Shown: positions 1-7,204, counted from the stretch's first letter. The stretch is 13,177 nt of DNA from Thiotrichaceae bacterium (GCA_027024625.1 JALVRY010000294.1:1-13177), one strand, 5' to 3'. A program made the numbers and translations. Notes: generated by a model from the sequence alone, not told the origin.

Positions 1-1020
1 GGACTAATTAAATTCGTAAAGGAATCATTAGCAACCACGTTTTTAAACGCAATGATGCTAGCAAGCTTAATTCTAGTGGTCGCCTTTGAAACCGCCTTCC
101 ATTTTGTAGGAAGCCGAGAGGGAATCTTAAAAGCGGCATTAATGCGAAAAGGTAATCAAGATATTCTCTACTCCACCGAAGCAAAGCGACTCAAAAAAGC
201 CAACCGCTTTAAAAAAGAAGCCGACAAACTACGGGCAGAAAGTAAAACCACCCAAGACAAACAAGCCCCCAAAGTCAGCATCAATAAAATAAAAGATAGC
301 ATTCAGCCAAATAATGTAGGTTTCTCCCCTGCTACCGCTTTCACCAGCAACGAAAAAACAGGCACACATGAAAAGCAATTCGATATGTTCGCAGGTGGTA
401 AGGTTCAATATGAAGAAGTACAAGCGACCCCCTACTCTGATTTAAAAGCAGAAATCCAAAGCGGAAAATTAAAACCCAGCGTGGGAGAAATAGCCGACAG
501 AATCCACAAAGATCAGCTAACGAATATCACCTATCCACAGTGCAAAAAAGTAGCGGTGCAAGTCGTGAAAAGGTTAAAGGCTGAGGGTATAGATTTATAC
601 CCTATGGAAATAAATGTTAACCGCCCTTCTGAGCCAAAGAATGATGATGTGAAAAAGCTTACGCGTAAGCCTAGTGAAAACCTTACGCGTAAGGTAGGTA
701 AGGTTCATACAAAAAAGCTAAAAATTGATAACTTAGAACAGTATTTATCTGGTGGAAATAATGCAGATATTCTTTATAAATACATCTCTAAAAAAGTAAA
801 AAATAAGGTATTAAAACCGACTTTTCCACCAATGAAAAAAGAGGTGCATACTTTCCTTAAAAATCAACAAACCGAACATAATGAGAGTGTTTTAGATATT
901 CCACCAATGCCACGTATTCAGGCGGAAGTTAAAAATATTCACAGCAGAATGATTAAGGATGAAATTATTATTTTGAATCCAGAGGCAGGGAATGGGAAAC
1001 CTAAATATTTAGTAGTGTGA
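1..1020 (+). CDS. 3' part of unrecognised membrane-anchored charged protein (partial)
   Basis: The reading frame is open from the first base of the window to the TGA at 1018-1020, so this is the C-terminal 339 residues of a longer protein. An internal ATG at 52 falls inside a hydrophobic segment and is probably not the start. Visible residues 11-36 form one transmembrane helix (ATTFLNAMMLASLILVVAFE). After it comes a long Lys/Glu/Asn-rich hydrophilic tail, presumably cytoplasmic. Roughly residues 158-200 (SVGEIADRIHK, then CKKVAVQVVKRLKAEGI) could be a helix-turn-helix or other small helical domain, but this is a weak impression. The tetrapeptide LTRK occurs twice, eight residues apart (220-223 and 228-231), each time encoded by the same 12-bp palindrome. 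I do not recognise the family. Its neighbours (small membrane proteins, then a resolvase) suggest plasmid, phage or integrated-element cargo. A coding region is very likely; its function is unknown. Confidence 0.75.
   Translation, partial: GLIKFVKESLATTFLNAMMLASLILVVAFETAFHFVGSREGILKAALMRKGNQDILYSTEAKRLKKANRFKKEADKLRAESKTTQDKQAPKVSINKIKDSIQPNNVGFSPATAFTSNEKTGTHEKQFDMFAGGKVQYEEVQATPYSDLKAEIQSGKLKPSVGEIADRIHKDQLTNITYPQCKKVAVQVVKRLKAEGIDLYPMEINVNRPSEPKNDDVKKLTRKPSENLTRKVGKVHTKKLKIDNLEQYLSGGNNADILYKYISKKVKNKVLKPTFPPMKKEVHTFLKNQQTEHNESVLDIPPMPRIQAEVKNIHSRMIKDEIIILNPEAGNGKPKYLVV
658..693. repeat. Two copies of a 12-bp perfect palindrome, 24 bp apart
   Basis: CTTACGCGTAAG occurs at 658-669 and again at 682-693. 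The first extends to a 14-bp perfect palindrome (657-670) and the second to a 16-bp one (680-695). Both are in the same frame of the first gene and encode LTRK. The 24-bp spacing is a whole number of codons. It could be a protein-binding site pair, a small coding duplication, or both. Confidence 0.8.
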
Positions 1021-1041
1021 AAAAAGAGGGGAGTATCAGCA

Positions 1042-1167
1042 ATGAGTGAATTATTAATCTGGTTGCTGGTGCTTCCAGTAGCAATATTAATTATCAGCAT
1101 CTATTTCATGCTTCATCAATTATTCTGGAACTGGTTGGAGCAGGTGCTTGAATATTTTGGTTTCTGA
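1042..1167 (+). CDS. 41-residue single-helix membrane peptide
   Basis: ATG at 1042 to TGA at 1167 gives 41 residues: a short N-terminus (MSE), a hydrophobic helix over residues 4-23 (LLIWLLVLPVAILIISIYFM) and a Trp-rich amphipathic tail (HQLFWNWLEQVLEYFGF). A purine-rich Shine-Dalgarno-like stretch (AAGAGGGGAG, 1024-1033) lies upstream with slightly long spacing. The gene starts 21 bp after the stop of the preceding gene in the same direction, so the two are probably co-transcribed. A strong intrinsic terminator follows 17 bp after its stop, which supports it as the last gene of a short operon. It resembles the tiny one-helix proteins common in phages and mobile elements. I assign no family or function. 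Confidence 0.5.
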   Translation: MSELLIWLLVLPVAILIISIYFMLHQLFWNWLEQVLEYFGF

Positions 1168-1184
1168 AAACTTATAGACTGGAT

Positions 1185-1214
1185 AGTCTCACTCGAAAGA
1201 GTGGGGCTTTTTTG
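1185..1214 (+). terminator. Intrinsic terminator
   Basis: A 10-bp stem (1185-1194 with 1199-1208, two G-T pairs) is closed by a GAAA tetraloop (1195-1198). A run of six T (1208-1213) follows directly. It sits just after the 41-residue ORF and should end the transcript of the first two genes. Confidence 0.8.
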
Positions 1215-1263
1215 TATAAGCAAAAAATAGTGATTCTACTATTATTCTAAATCATGCCTTTAG

Positions 1264-1605
1264 ATGTGGGTTGTTATCATGTGTAATTCTGATTGTTGTA
1301 TGTACACAGGGCTATTCTTTGCTCTTATTTCTTTCATATTGGGCTACGCTATTGGACACGGCAAAGGTCATAGTGATGGAAGGGTAGAAGGGGCAAGGTT
1401 AAGAATGAGTGAAGAAACTTATGCCAGTTCTCCCCTAAAAGGTTCTGTTGACCTTGAAACCATTACTAAGGCAAAAGCAGAACTTGATAAGCAAATTAAA
1501 CCAAAAGAGAAAAAGAGTGATAACCCTAAATCATTAACAAATGATGTACTTCTGGGTTTGTCCCTTATCGTTGTTATCATTATTTATATATATTTCACTT
1601 CATAA
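1264..1605 (+). CDS. Small protein with N- and C-terminal membrane helices
   Basis: This is a 113-residue ORF between a terminator and the resolvase region. The first helix spans roughly residues 14-31 (TGLFFALISFILGYAIGH). A Gly/His-rich juxtamembrane stretch (GHGKGHSDGRVEG) follows, then a charged Lys/Glu-rich middle and a C-terminal helix at about 94-111 (DVLLGLSLIVVIIIYIYF). No clear Shine-Dalgarno precedes ATG 1264. ATG 1279 (MCNSDCC...) or the ATG at residue 13 are alternative starts that keep both helices. Three Cys lie near the N-terminus. I do not recognise the family. Hydrophobic, short and lineage-specific proteins like this are typical of mobile-element cargo. It is probably a real gene, with unknown function. 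Confidence 0.55.
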   Translation: MWVVIMCNSDCCMYTGLFFALISFILGYAIGHGKGHSDGRVEGARLRMSEETYASSPLKGSVDLETITKAKAELDKQIKPKEKKSDNPKSLTNDVLLGLSLIVVIIIYIYFTS

Positions 1606-1712
1606 ATATATCAATCGAAAGGGATAAGGGTATGAAAGCACAAAATAGAGCAGGGCTTTTTTATGCAATAACAAAAATAGCTGAAAAATAGAATATATCC
1701 ATAAAGTATAGG

Positions 1713-1816
1713 CTCTACAAAGGTATAGCTTTATAGAGTATCTAAAATAGCATCTCTAAAGGTTGTTATTTGTATTTATAGAGTATATTATACAAATATC
1801 TTAGAGCTTTATAGAG
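1713..1816. promoter_or_regulatory. res-like array: three inverted-repeat resolvase subsites
   Basis: The 9-mer TTTATAGAG occurs three times on the plus strand, at 1730-1738, 1775-1783 and 1808-1816. Each copy has an inverted partner to its left. CTCTACAAA at 1713-1721 matches the reverse complement at 8 of 9 positions, TTATACAAA at 1788-1796 matches at 6 of 9, and CTCTAAAGG at 1754-1762 matches at 6 of 9. This gives three dyad sites of 26, 30 and 29 bp ending 9 bp before the resolvase ATG. Three dyads next to the resolvase gene is the layout known for Tn3/gamma-delta res sites. Function as res is inferred from position and symmetry. Confidence 0.55.
1763..1791 (+). promoter_or_regulatory. 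Candidate sigma-70 promoter of the resolvase
   Basis: TTGTTA (1763-1768) and TATTAT (1786-1791) are separated by 17 bp and match the -35 and -10 consensus at 4/6 and 5/6 positions. The ATG is 35 bp downstream of the -10 box. The promoter overlaps the second and third candidate res subsites, so the resolvase would be expected to repress its own transcription. In an AT-rich background such matches arise easily. Confidence 0.4.
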
Positions 1817-1825
1817 GTTTTCATA

Positions 1826-2392
1826 ATGTCGCACATTCTCGGATATGCAAGAGTTTCATCTACAGGTCAGAAATTAGAAGTTCAAAGAGAACTTTTAGAA
1901 AAAGAAAGTTGCAATAGTATTTTTGAGGAAAAAGTATCAGGTAAAAATTTAGATCGTCCTGAATTAACTTTATTACTTAAGACAATACGAGAAGGGGATA
2001 CCGTAGTCATAACAAAATTAGATAGATTAGCTCGTTCAATGTCCGACTTCTGGAACATCTATGACCAGATAAAAGAGAAAGGTGCATCTTTAAAAATCCT
2101 AAATATGGGATTAGATACCAATAGCTCACAAGGTCGCCTAATGATGGGCGTTTTATCATCGGTGGCTGAGTTTGAAAGAGAGCTAATAAAAGAACGTCAA
2201 GCCGATGGCATAGCGAAAGCAAAAGCAGCAGGTAAGCACTTGGGTAGACCAAGGCTTACAGATGAACTTAAAGCTCAAGTAATGGGGTTATTAGGTACTG
2301 GTGCTACTAAGCAAGCGGTATCAGAAGAATTAAATATTGGTGTCAGTACAATCTATAAGATACAGAGAGAATTCACGACGAGTACAGCATGA
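1826..2392 (+). CDS. Small serine recombinase (resolvase/invertase family)
   Basis: This is a 188-residue enzyme of the usual length for Tn3-type resolvases and DNA invertases. It catalyses site-specific recombination through a phosphoserine DNA link. The N-terminal catalytic domain starts YARVSS with the nucleophile at Ser11. The family arginines are present: Arg9, Arg44 in LDRP, and Arg67 and Arg70 in KLDRLARS (64-71). The long E-helix follows (VAEFERELIKERQADGI), then the hinge GKHLGRPRL and a C-terminal helix-turn-helix (about 153-182, ATKQAVSEELNIGVSTIYKI). All key residues are intact. The dyad array directly upstream fits its binding sites and suggests autoregulation. No invertible segment is obvious, so resolution of multimers or transposition cointegrates is more likely than inversion. 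No transposase gene is visible in the window. Confidence 0.93.
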   Translation: MSHILGYARVSSTGQKLEVQRELLEKESCNSIFEEKVSGKNLDRPELTLLLKTIREGDTVVITKLDRLARSMSDFWNIYDQIKEKGASLKILNMGLDTNSSQGRLMMGVLSSVAEFERELIKERQADGIAKAKAAGKHLGRPRLTDELKAQVMGLLGTGATKQAVSEELNIGVSTIYKIQREFTTSTA

Positions 2393-2453
2393 CCTAGCTC
2401 TTGCTAAAGACGGTACTGGTTAACGGTATTAATTTTATATAAAAATAATTTCT

Positions 2454-2489
2454 ATATAAATAACAACTGATTGCTGATGTTATTTATAT
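2454..2489. repeat. 12-bp perfect inverted repeat, 12-nt loop
   Basis: Bases 2454-2465 (ATATAAATAACA) are perfectly complementary to 2478-2489, separated by 12 nt. It lies 61 bp after the resolvase stop. No T-run follows, so it is not a typical terminator. It may be a binding site or part of the mobile element's end. Confidence 0.7.
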
Positions 2490-2511
2490 CCTCCTCAGGG
2501 CCATTTTCAAA

Positions 2512-2568
2512 GGTTATATAGTGTTATATCATCACCCCATAACCCGCACTATATAGCCGTTTTCTTTT
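2512..2568 (+). terminator. Large-loop hairpin with T-rich tail, possible terminator
   Basis: A 12-bp stem (2512-2523 with 2547-2558, one G-T pair) encloses a 23-nt loop and is followed by GTTTTCTTTT (2559-2568). It could terminate the resolvase transcript. The loop is longer than in typical intrinsic terminators. An alternative pairing (2512-2517 with 2539-2544) exists, so a role as a recombination or binding site is possible. Confidence 0.4.
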
Positions 2569-2588
2569 ATCTCAATATTCCACCTAAT

Positions 2589-2639
2589 AGCACGTACGGT
2601 TCGGAGGGAGGGAGGCGTGAAAACTTTTCCTACCCCTAT
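2589..2639 (+). mobile_element. 3'-end remnant of a group II intron (part of domain V plus domain VI)
   Basis: The stretch GCACGTACGGTTC (2590-2602) matches the 3' strand of the conserved domain V hairpin of bacterial group II introns. It is followed by a purine-rich strand (from 2603) that pairs with the pyrimidine-rich TTTTCCTACCCC (2625-2636) as a domain VI stem. In this pairing A2632 is bulged out, seven nucleotides before the terminal AT at 2639. This is where the branch-point adenosine sits, and introns of this type end in AY. The 5' half of domain V, the rest of the ribozyme and any reverse-transcriptase ORF are absent upstream, so this is a truncated, non-functional fragment. Assignment rests on recalled consensus and structure. 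Confidence 0.6.
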
Positions 2640-2710
2640 AGTGGTATTTAAATGCACTGTAGTAAAGTCATGGATTCAGGCTCCATGTTACCTTGGACGG
2701 ATTAATATTT

Positions 2711-2998
2711 ATGCAAACAACTGATACAAAAATAAATAATCCAATATGGCGTATCTACATACTGCAATGTGCGGATAAAACCTTATACACGGGTATCACA
2801 ACTGATATTGATCGCCGTATTGATGAACATAATCATTCTGATAAAGCCGCAAAATACACACGGGCAAGGCGGCCTGTTAGTTTGGTTTATACAGAAATCT
2901 GTGAATCTCGATCTGCTGCGGCATCGCGTGAGTATGCAATTAAAAAATTATCAAAACAGCGGAAGCAAGAGCTAATTGCTTATCAGCATCAAAAATAA
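2711..2998 (+). CDS. GIY-YIG nuclease-superfamily protein (YhbQ/UPF0213-like)
   Basis: This is a 95-residue single-domain protein. From ATG 2711 it reads MQTTDTK, then WRIYILQC, LYTGIT, DIDRRIDEHN and REYAIKKLSKQRKQELI. The RIYIL...YTG pair is the GIY-YIG motif, the Arg in DRR is the conserved helix arginine, and the Glu in REYAIK is at the metal-binding position of the family. A TTG at 2693 would add six residues, but GGACGG (2695-2700) sits about 10 nt before ATG 2711, so I prefer the ATG. Stand-alone proteins of this group are widespread in proteobacteria and some have DNA-cleaving activity; physiological roles are poorly defined. The stop is 66 bp upstream of uvrA on the same strand without an evident terminator, so co-transcription is possible. 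Confidence 0.9.
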   Translation: MQTTDTKINNPIWRIYILQCADKTLYTGITTDIDRRIDEHNHSDKAAKYTRARRPVSLVYTEICESRSAAASREYAIKKLSKQRKQELIAYQHQK

Positions 2999-3064
2999 AA
3001 ACGCAAAGAACAAATCCCCAATATACGCTACCATTGGCAACTCATTTAGCAGCAATGAATTAGC

Positions 3065-5884
3065 ATGGAAAAAAGCATAAAACTTCGCGGAGCGAGAACC
3101 CATAACCTCAAAAACATTGATCTGGATTTACCCCGCGACAAGCTCATCGTCATCACAGGTTTATCGGGTTCGGGCAAGTCATCGCTAGCCTTTGATACCA
3201 TCTTCGCGGAAGGGCAACGGCGTTATGTTGAGTCGCTTTCTGCTTATGCTCGGCAGTTTTTATCGGTGATGGAAAAGCCTGATCTTGACCATATCGAAGG
3301 CTTATCTCCTGCAATTTCCATCGAGCAAAAAACTACCTCGCACAATCCCCGTTCTACTGTCGGCACAGTCACCGAGATTTACGATTATTTACGTCTGTTA
3401 TTTGCCCGTGCAGGTAAGCCACGCTGCCCCGAACACCATACCGACCTAGAAGCCCAGACGATTAGCCAGATGGTTGATCAAGTCTTAGCCTTGCCCGAAG
3501 GCACTAAGCTCTACCTACTTGCCCCCGTTGTCCGCAACCGCAAAGGTGAGCATGTTAAATTATTTGAGGAGCTAAAAGCAGAGGGATTTTTACGTGCCAG
3601 AGTCGATGGTGAAGTCTATGAGCTGGACGATGTGCCCGCCTTGGAACTAAGAAAAAAGCACACTATTGAGGTTGTGGTCGACCGCTTTAAAGTCCGTGCG
3701 GATATGCAGCTACGCTTATCTGAATCCTTTGAAACTGCGGTTCGATTAGCCAATGGCTTGGCTCGTGTTGCCTATATGGATGGCGATGGCGAGGAGCTAA
3801 TCTTCTCAGCCAATTATGCTTGTAAACTCTGCGGCTATTCACTACCTGAACTTGAACCCCGTTTGTTTTCATTCAATAGTCCCAATGGAGCTTGTGAAAG
3901 CTGCGACGGCTTGGGCATTGATCAATATTTTGATCCTGATTTAGTGGTTGCCAATCCACAACTTAGCTTAGCTGGTGGGGCAATTCGTGGCTGGGATCGT
4001 CGCAATGCGTATTACTTCCAGATGATTACCTCACTGGCAGAGGCCTATGATTTTGACATCGACAAACCTTACGAAGAACTCCCCGCAAAAATCAAAAAAA
4101 TGCTGCTGCATGGTAGCGGAAAAAAGAAAATCGACTTCACTTATGTGGGGCAAAAAGGGCAGGTTTATCAACGCTCGCATGTGTTTGAAGGCATATTAAA
4201 CAACCTCAAACGCCGCTATCGTGAAACCGACTCCAACGCCGTGCGTGAAGAACTTAGCAAATACCTAGCCACACAATCCTGCCCTGACTGCAATGGCTCA
4301 CGCTTAAACGAACAAGCCAGAAATGTCTTTATTGCCGACAACAACCTGCCCAGCATCACCGCCTTGCCGATTGATGAAGCTTTTGAGCATTTCAATACGC
4401 TACAGCTATCAGGCAAGCAGGAAAAAATCGCGGAAAAAGTCATTAAAGAAATCAAGCTACGTTTAGAATTTTTAGTAAATGTTGGGCTGAATTACCTCTC
4501 ATTAGACCGTACTTCCAGCACATTATCAGGCGGAGAATCCCAACGTATTCGCCTCGCTTCACAAATCGGAGCGGGTTTGGTTGGCGTGATGTATGTTTTG
4601 GATGAACCTTCCATTGGGCTGCACCAACGCGATAATGATCGCCTACTAAAAACCCTGCGACACCTACGCGGCTTGGGCAACACTGTTATCGTCGTCGAGC
4701 ATGATGAAGATGCCATTCGTGCGGCGGATTATGTGGTGGATATTGGTCCAGGTGCAGGTGCTCACGGAGGCTTTATCACCGCAGAAGGCACACCCGATGA
4801 AGTCGCTAATAATCCTGAATCCATTACAGGGCAATACCTATCAGGCAAACAAAAAATCGATGTGCCAAGTGAGCGTACCCCTGTCGATAAAAAACGCTGG
4901 TTAAAGCTGATTGGAGCTAGCGGCAATAATCTGCAAGATGTTACCGCTGAAATCCCCGTGGGTTTGCTAACGTGTGTAACGGGGGTGTCTGGCTCAGGCA
5001 AATCCACGCTGATCAATGCCACACTCTACAAACACATCGCCCGATTTCTAAATGGTAGTAGCGTAGAGGCCAGCCCCGTAAAAGATATTAAAGGCTTGGA
5101 TTACTTCGATAAAATCGTCGACATCAACCAAAGCCCTATCGGACGCACACCCCGCTCAAACCCTGCCACCTACACGGGGCTGTTCACCCCTATCCGTGAT
5201 CTATTTGCAGGCACACACGAAGCCCGTTCACGCGGCTACACACCAGGGCGTTTCAGCTTCAACGTAAAAGGCGGACGCTGCGAAGCCTGCCGAGGCGATG
5301 GTGTCATCAAAGTAGAAATGCACTTCCTGCCCGATGTGTATGTGCAATGCGATGTCTGCGATGGCGAACGCTATAACCGCGAAACCTTGGGCATACACTA
5401 CAAAGGCAAAAACATCTCAGAAATACTAAAAATGACCGTCGAAGAAGCCCATGAATTCTTCCAGCCTGTGCCGATATTATTCAATAAATTGCAAACATTG
5501 ATGGATGTGGGACTTTCCTATATCACCCTAGGACAAAACGCCACAACGCTATCAGGCGGCGAAGCCCAGCGGGTTAAACTTGCCAAAGAACTATCCAAAC
5601 GAGCCACAGGAAAAACCCTATATATTTTAGACGAACCCACCACAGGCTTGCACTTCCACGATGTTAATCAACTACTCAAAGTGCTACACCGCCTGCGAGA
5701 TCAAGGCAATACCGTTGTTGTCATCGAACATAATTTAGACGTAATTAAAACGGCCGACTGGATTATTGATTTAGGTCCCGAAGGTGGTAGTAAAGGCGGG
5801 CAGATTATTGCAACGGGTACGCCTGAGGATGTGGCAGAGACTAAGGGATCGTTTACTGGGGAGTATTTGCGGGGGATGTTGTGA
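3065..5884 (+). CDS. uvrA: Excinuclease ABC subunit A (UvrA)
   Basis: This is the DNA-damage recognition ATPase of nucleotide excision repair. It loads UvrB at lesions in the cytoplasm. At 939 residues it is essentially E. coli length. It contains two ABC ATPase modules. The first has Walker [10 protein letters not shown] (32-40, Lys38), signature LSGGESQ (487-493) and Walker B/D-loop [13 protein letters not shown]. The second has Walker [10 protein letters not shown] (Lys646), signature LSGGEAQ (829-835) and [13 protein letters not shown]. Two Cys4 zinc modules are intact: Cys253/256/277/280 in the first half and Cys739/742/762/765 in the second, which binds DNA. Start ATG 3065 gives the family N-terminus ([14 protein letters not shown]); the Shine-Dalgarno is weak. 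I see no CTGT-N8-ACAG LexA box in the 66-bp upstream gap, unlike E. coli. No clear terminator follows. Confidence 0.99.
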   Translation: MEKSIKLRGARTHNLKNIDLDLPRDKLIVITGLSGSGKSSLAFDTIFAEGQRRYVESLSAYARQFLSVMEKPDLDHIEGLSPAISIEQKTTSHNPRSTVGTVTEIYDYLRLLFARAGKPRCPEHHTDLEAQTISQMVDQVLALPEGTKLYLLAPVVRNRKGEHVKLFEELKAEGFLRARVDGEVYELDDVPALELRKKHTIEVVVDRFKVRADMQLRLSESFETAVRLANGLARVAYMDGDGEELIFSANYACKLCGYSLPELEPRLFSFNSPNGACESCDGLGIDQYFDPDLVVANPQLSLAGGAIRGWDRRNAYYFQMITSLAEAYDFDIDKPYEELPAKIKKMLLHGSGKKKIDFTYVGQKGQVYQRSHVFEGILNNLKRRYRETDSNAVREELSKYLATQSCPDCNGSRLNEQARNVFIADNNLPSITALPIDEAFEHFNTLQLSGKQEKIAEKVIKEIKLRLEFLVNVGLNYLSLDRTSSTLSGGESQRIRLASQIGAGLVGVMYVLDEPSIGLHQRDNDRLLKTLRHLRGLGNTVIVVEHDEDAIRAADYVVDIGPGAGAHGGFITAEGTPDEVANNPESITGQYLSGKQKIDVPSERTPVDKKRWLKLIGASGNNLQDVTAEIPVGLLTCVTGVSGSGKSTLINATLYKHIARFLNGSSVEASPVKDIKGLDYFDKIVDINQSPIGRTPRSNPATYTGLFTPIRDLFAGTHEARSRGYTPGRFSFNVKGGRCEACRGDGVIKVEMHFLPDVYVQCDVCDGERYNRETLGIHYKGKNISEILKMTVEEAHEFFQPVPILFNKLQTLMDVGLSYITLGQNATTLSGGEAQRVKLAKELSKRATGKTLYILDEPTTGLHFHDVNQLLKVLHRLRDQGNTVVVIEHNLDVIKTADWIIDLGPEGGSKGGQIIATGTPEDVAETKGSFTGEYLRGML

Positions 5885-6249
5885 GTTTGTAGTTCTTGCT
5901 GTAAAGAAATGTAGTATAAATAAAGCCCTGTAAGATTATATTGAACGAATTGAACAACATGGTATTTGCAATGATGGAATGAGAAATTTCTAATACAACG
6001 ATTTGATGCGTATAAAAATATAACCTCCTATTCCAAAAACTTTATTCTCTATCCGTTAGATGTGCAATCCTATTACTTGATATTTTTAGGACACACGTAG
6101 TTGTACCACTAAAATTAAATTCCGCAATAAAATCATCTGAAAGATTTGACCACTACAGAAACTATCGATTAGAAATCGAAGAAAAGATTTACTGCTTTTA
6201 CTTTATAGAGGGGATTCTCTCGAACTTAGGTTATATTGGTTAAGGAAGA
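5885..6249. other. Non-coding spacer after uvrA, nothing recognised
   Basis: This is AT-rich DNA between the uvrA stop and the palindromic element. I see no ORF of credible length with a ribosome-binding site, no clear hairpin-plus-T terminator for uvrA, and no RNA gene. Confidence 0.5.
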
Positions 6250-6393
6250 CTGATCAAGTCTGAGTCATTTTCCTGAGGTTAAAATCCGCTCATTTTTCGC
6301 TATAAGATCTCCCAATAGAGTGACTATTACTCGATTTTCTATCAAAAAATGAACAAATTTTTCCTCTCAGGAAATTTGACCCGACTTAATCAG
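6250..6393. repeat. 144-bp near-continuous imperfect palindrome (MITE-like element)
   Basis: The two halves are inverted copies of each other around a 5-nt loop (6319-6323), with perfect AATAG/CTATT pairing beside the loop (6314-6318, 6324-6328). Outer arms pair as CTGATCAAGTC (6250-6260) with GACTTAATCAG (6383-6393). A perfect 9-bp block is TTTCCTGAG (6269-6277) with CTCAGGAAA (6366-6374), and GCTCATTTTT pairs with AAAAATGAAC further in. Mismatches and 1-2 nt slips are scattered through the arms. It carries no ORF and lies between the convergent uvrA and pteridine reductase genes. It could be a MITE or other dispersed palindromic repeat, or serve as a bidirectional terminator. No target-site duplication is obvious. 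Confidence 0.65.
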
Positions 6394-6422
6394 ATATCAT
6401 AAGTAGAGAGGCTTGAATGGTA

Positions 6423-7163
6423 TCAATGATTCAGCAGTCGTCCACCATCTACAGGAATAATATGCCCTGTAATATAGTCAGCATCTTTTATCAAAAATAG
6501 TACAGCTTTAGCGATGTCCTCAGGTGTGCCTTGTCGTTTCAATGCGGTTTTCTCAAGGATTTCTGTGGGTGTTTGCTCTCCCTCTGCTTCAGGCCAAATA
6601 ATTGCTCCAGGGGCAACGCCATTGACACGAACATCTGGACCAAGCTCCCTAGCCAGTGATTGGGTTAGCATGGCAAGTCCCGCTTTAGCTGGGCTATATA
6701 CAGGGTGATTTTTCATCGGGCGAATTCCGTGAATATCAACAATATTGATAATACAACCTCCCGCCGCTTTTAGATGTGAACTTGCTGCTTGTGAAAGAAA
6801 TAAAGGGGCTTTGAGGTTTGATCCCATTAAATCATCCCAATCATGCTCAGTAATTTCACCAAGCTTGGTAGGATAAAACGTGGAAGCATTATTAATGAGA
6901 ATATCTAAGCGGGCAGTTTGATTTATCACCTGTTGAATTAAAACAGGGAGCTTGTCGATTTCAAGCAGATCAGCCTGTACGATAAAACAAGAGTCTGCCC
7001 GTATTGCATTAAGTTTTTTTTGCAAAATAATTGCATCATCCGCAGAGCTGCGATAATGAATGATAATATCAGCACCTGCTTGGTGTAGGTGTTGTGCAAT
7101 GACAGCCCCAATACGTTTAGCTGCTCCTGTAATTAATGCAACTTTGCCTGCTAAGTCAGCCAT
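6423..7163 (-). CDS. FolM-like pteridine (dihydromonapterin/dihydrofolate) reductase, SDR family
   Basis: This is a 246-residue short-chain dehydrogenase/reductase expected to use NADPH to reduce pterins or dihydrofolate. The cofactor motif is TGAAKRIG (12-19), with Arg17 in place of the first glycine of the common GxG; this is a mark of the PTR1/FolM group. HYRSS (36-40) is the NADPH-selective segment. NNAS (91-94), Tyr156 and Lys160 (YSPAK) are the standard SDR residues. The usual catalytic Ser is replaced by Asp143 (NIVDIHG), again as in pteridine reductases. VNGVAPGAI follows. A good ribosome-binding site (GGAGAAC) precedes the ATG. It is divergent from the MidA-type gene across 104 bp. 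Exact pterin substrate cannot be decided from sequence. A generic 3-oxoacyl-ACP reductase is less likely because of Arg17 and Asp143. Confidence 0.88.
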   Translation of the reverse strand: MADLAGKVALITGAAKRIGAVIAQHLHQAGADIIIHYRSSADDAIILQKKLNAIRADSCFIVQADLLEIDKLPVLIQQVINQTARLDILINNASTFYPTKLGEITEHDWDDLMGSNLKAPLFLSQAASSHLKAAGGCIINIVDIHGIRPMKNHPVYSPAKAGLAMLTQSLARELGPDVRVNGVAPGAIIWPEAEGEQTPTEILEKTALKRQGTPEDIAKAVLFLIKDADYITGHIIPVDGGRLLNH

Positions 7164-7204
7164 ATTTTTTGTTCTCCGCTTTCCGTATAATTGCTTTTAA
7201 ATAA

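Noticed and set aside
1648..1668. GAGCAGGGCTTTTTT, similar to the terminator at 1199-1213
   Set aside because: The T-run lacks a pairing left arm, so no stem can form. At most it is a partial duplicate of the earlier terminator.
1632..1691. 19-codon ORF with a purine-rich upstream sequence (GGGATAAGGG)
   Set aside because: Too short and featureless to distinguish from chance, with no hydrophobic or conserved-looking pattern.
2669..2687. Hairpin CATGGA / TCCATG with 7-nt loop before the GIY-YIG gene, considered as a tRNA anticodon arm
   Set aside because: There is no acceptor stem, D arm or T arm in the surrounding bases. It is only a 6-bp hairpin and has no T-run.
2998..3064. Search for a LexA/SOS box upstream of uvrA
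   Set aside because: No CTGT-N8-ACAG-like sequence in the gap.
3687..5022. Several antisense and out-of-frame ORFs of 61-86 codons within uvrA
   Set aside because: They are fully covered by the strongly supported uvrA frame and show no domain-like features of their own.
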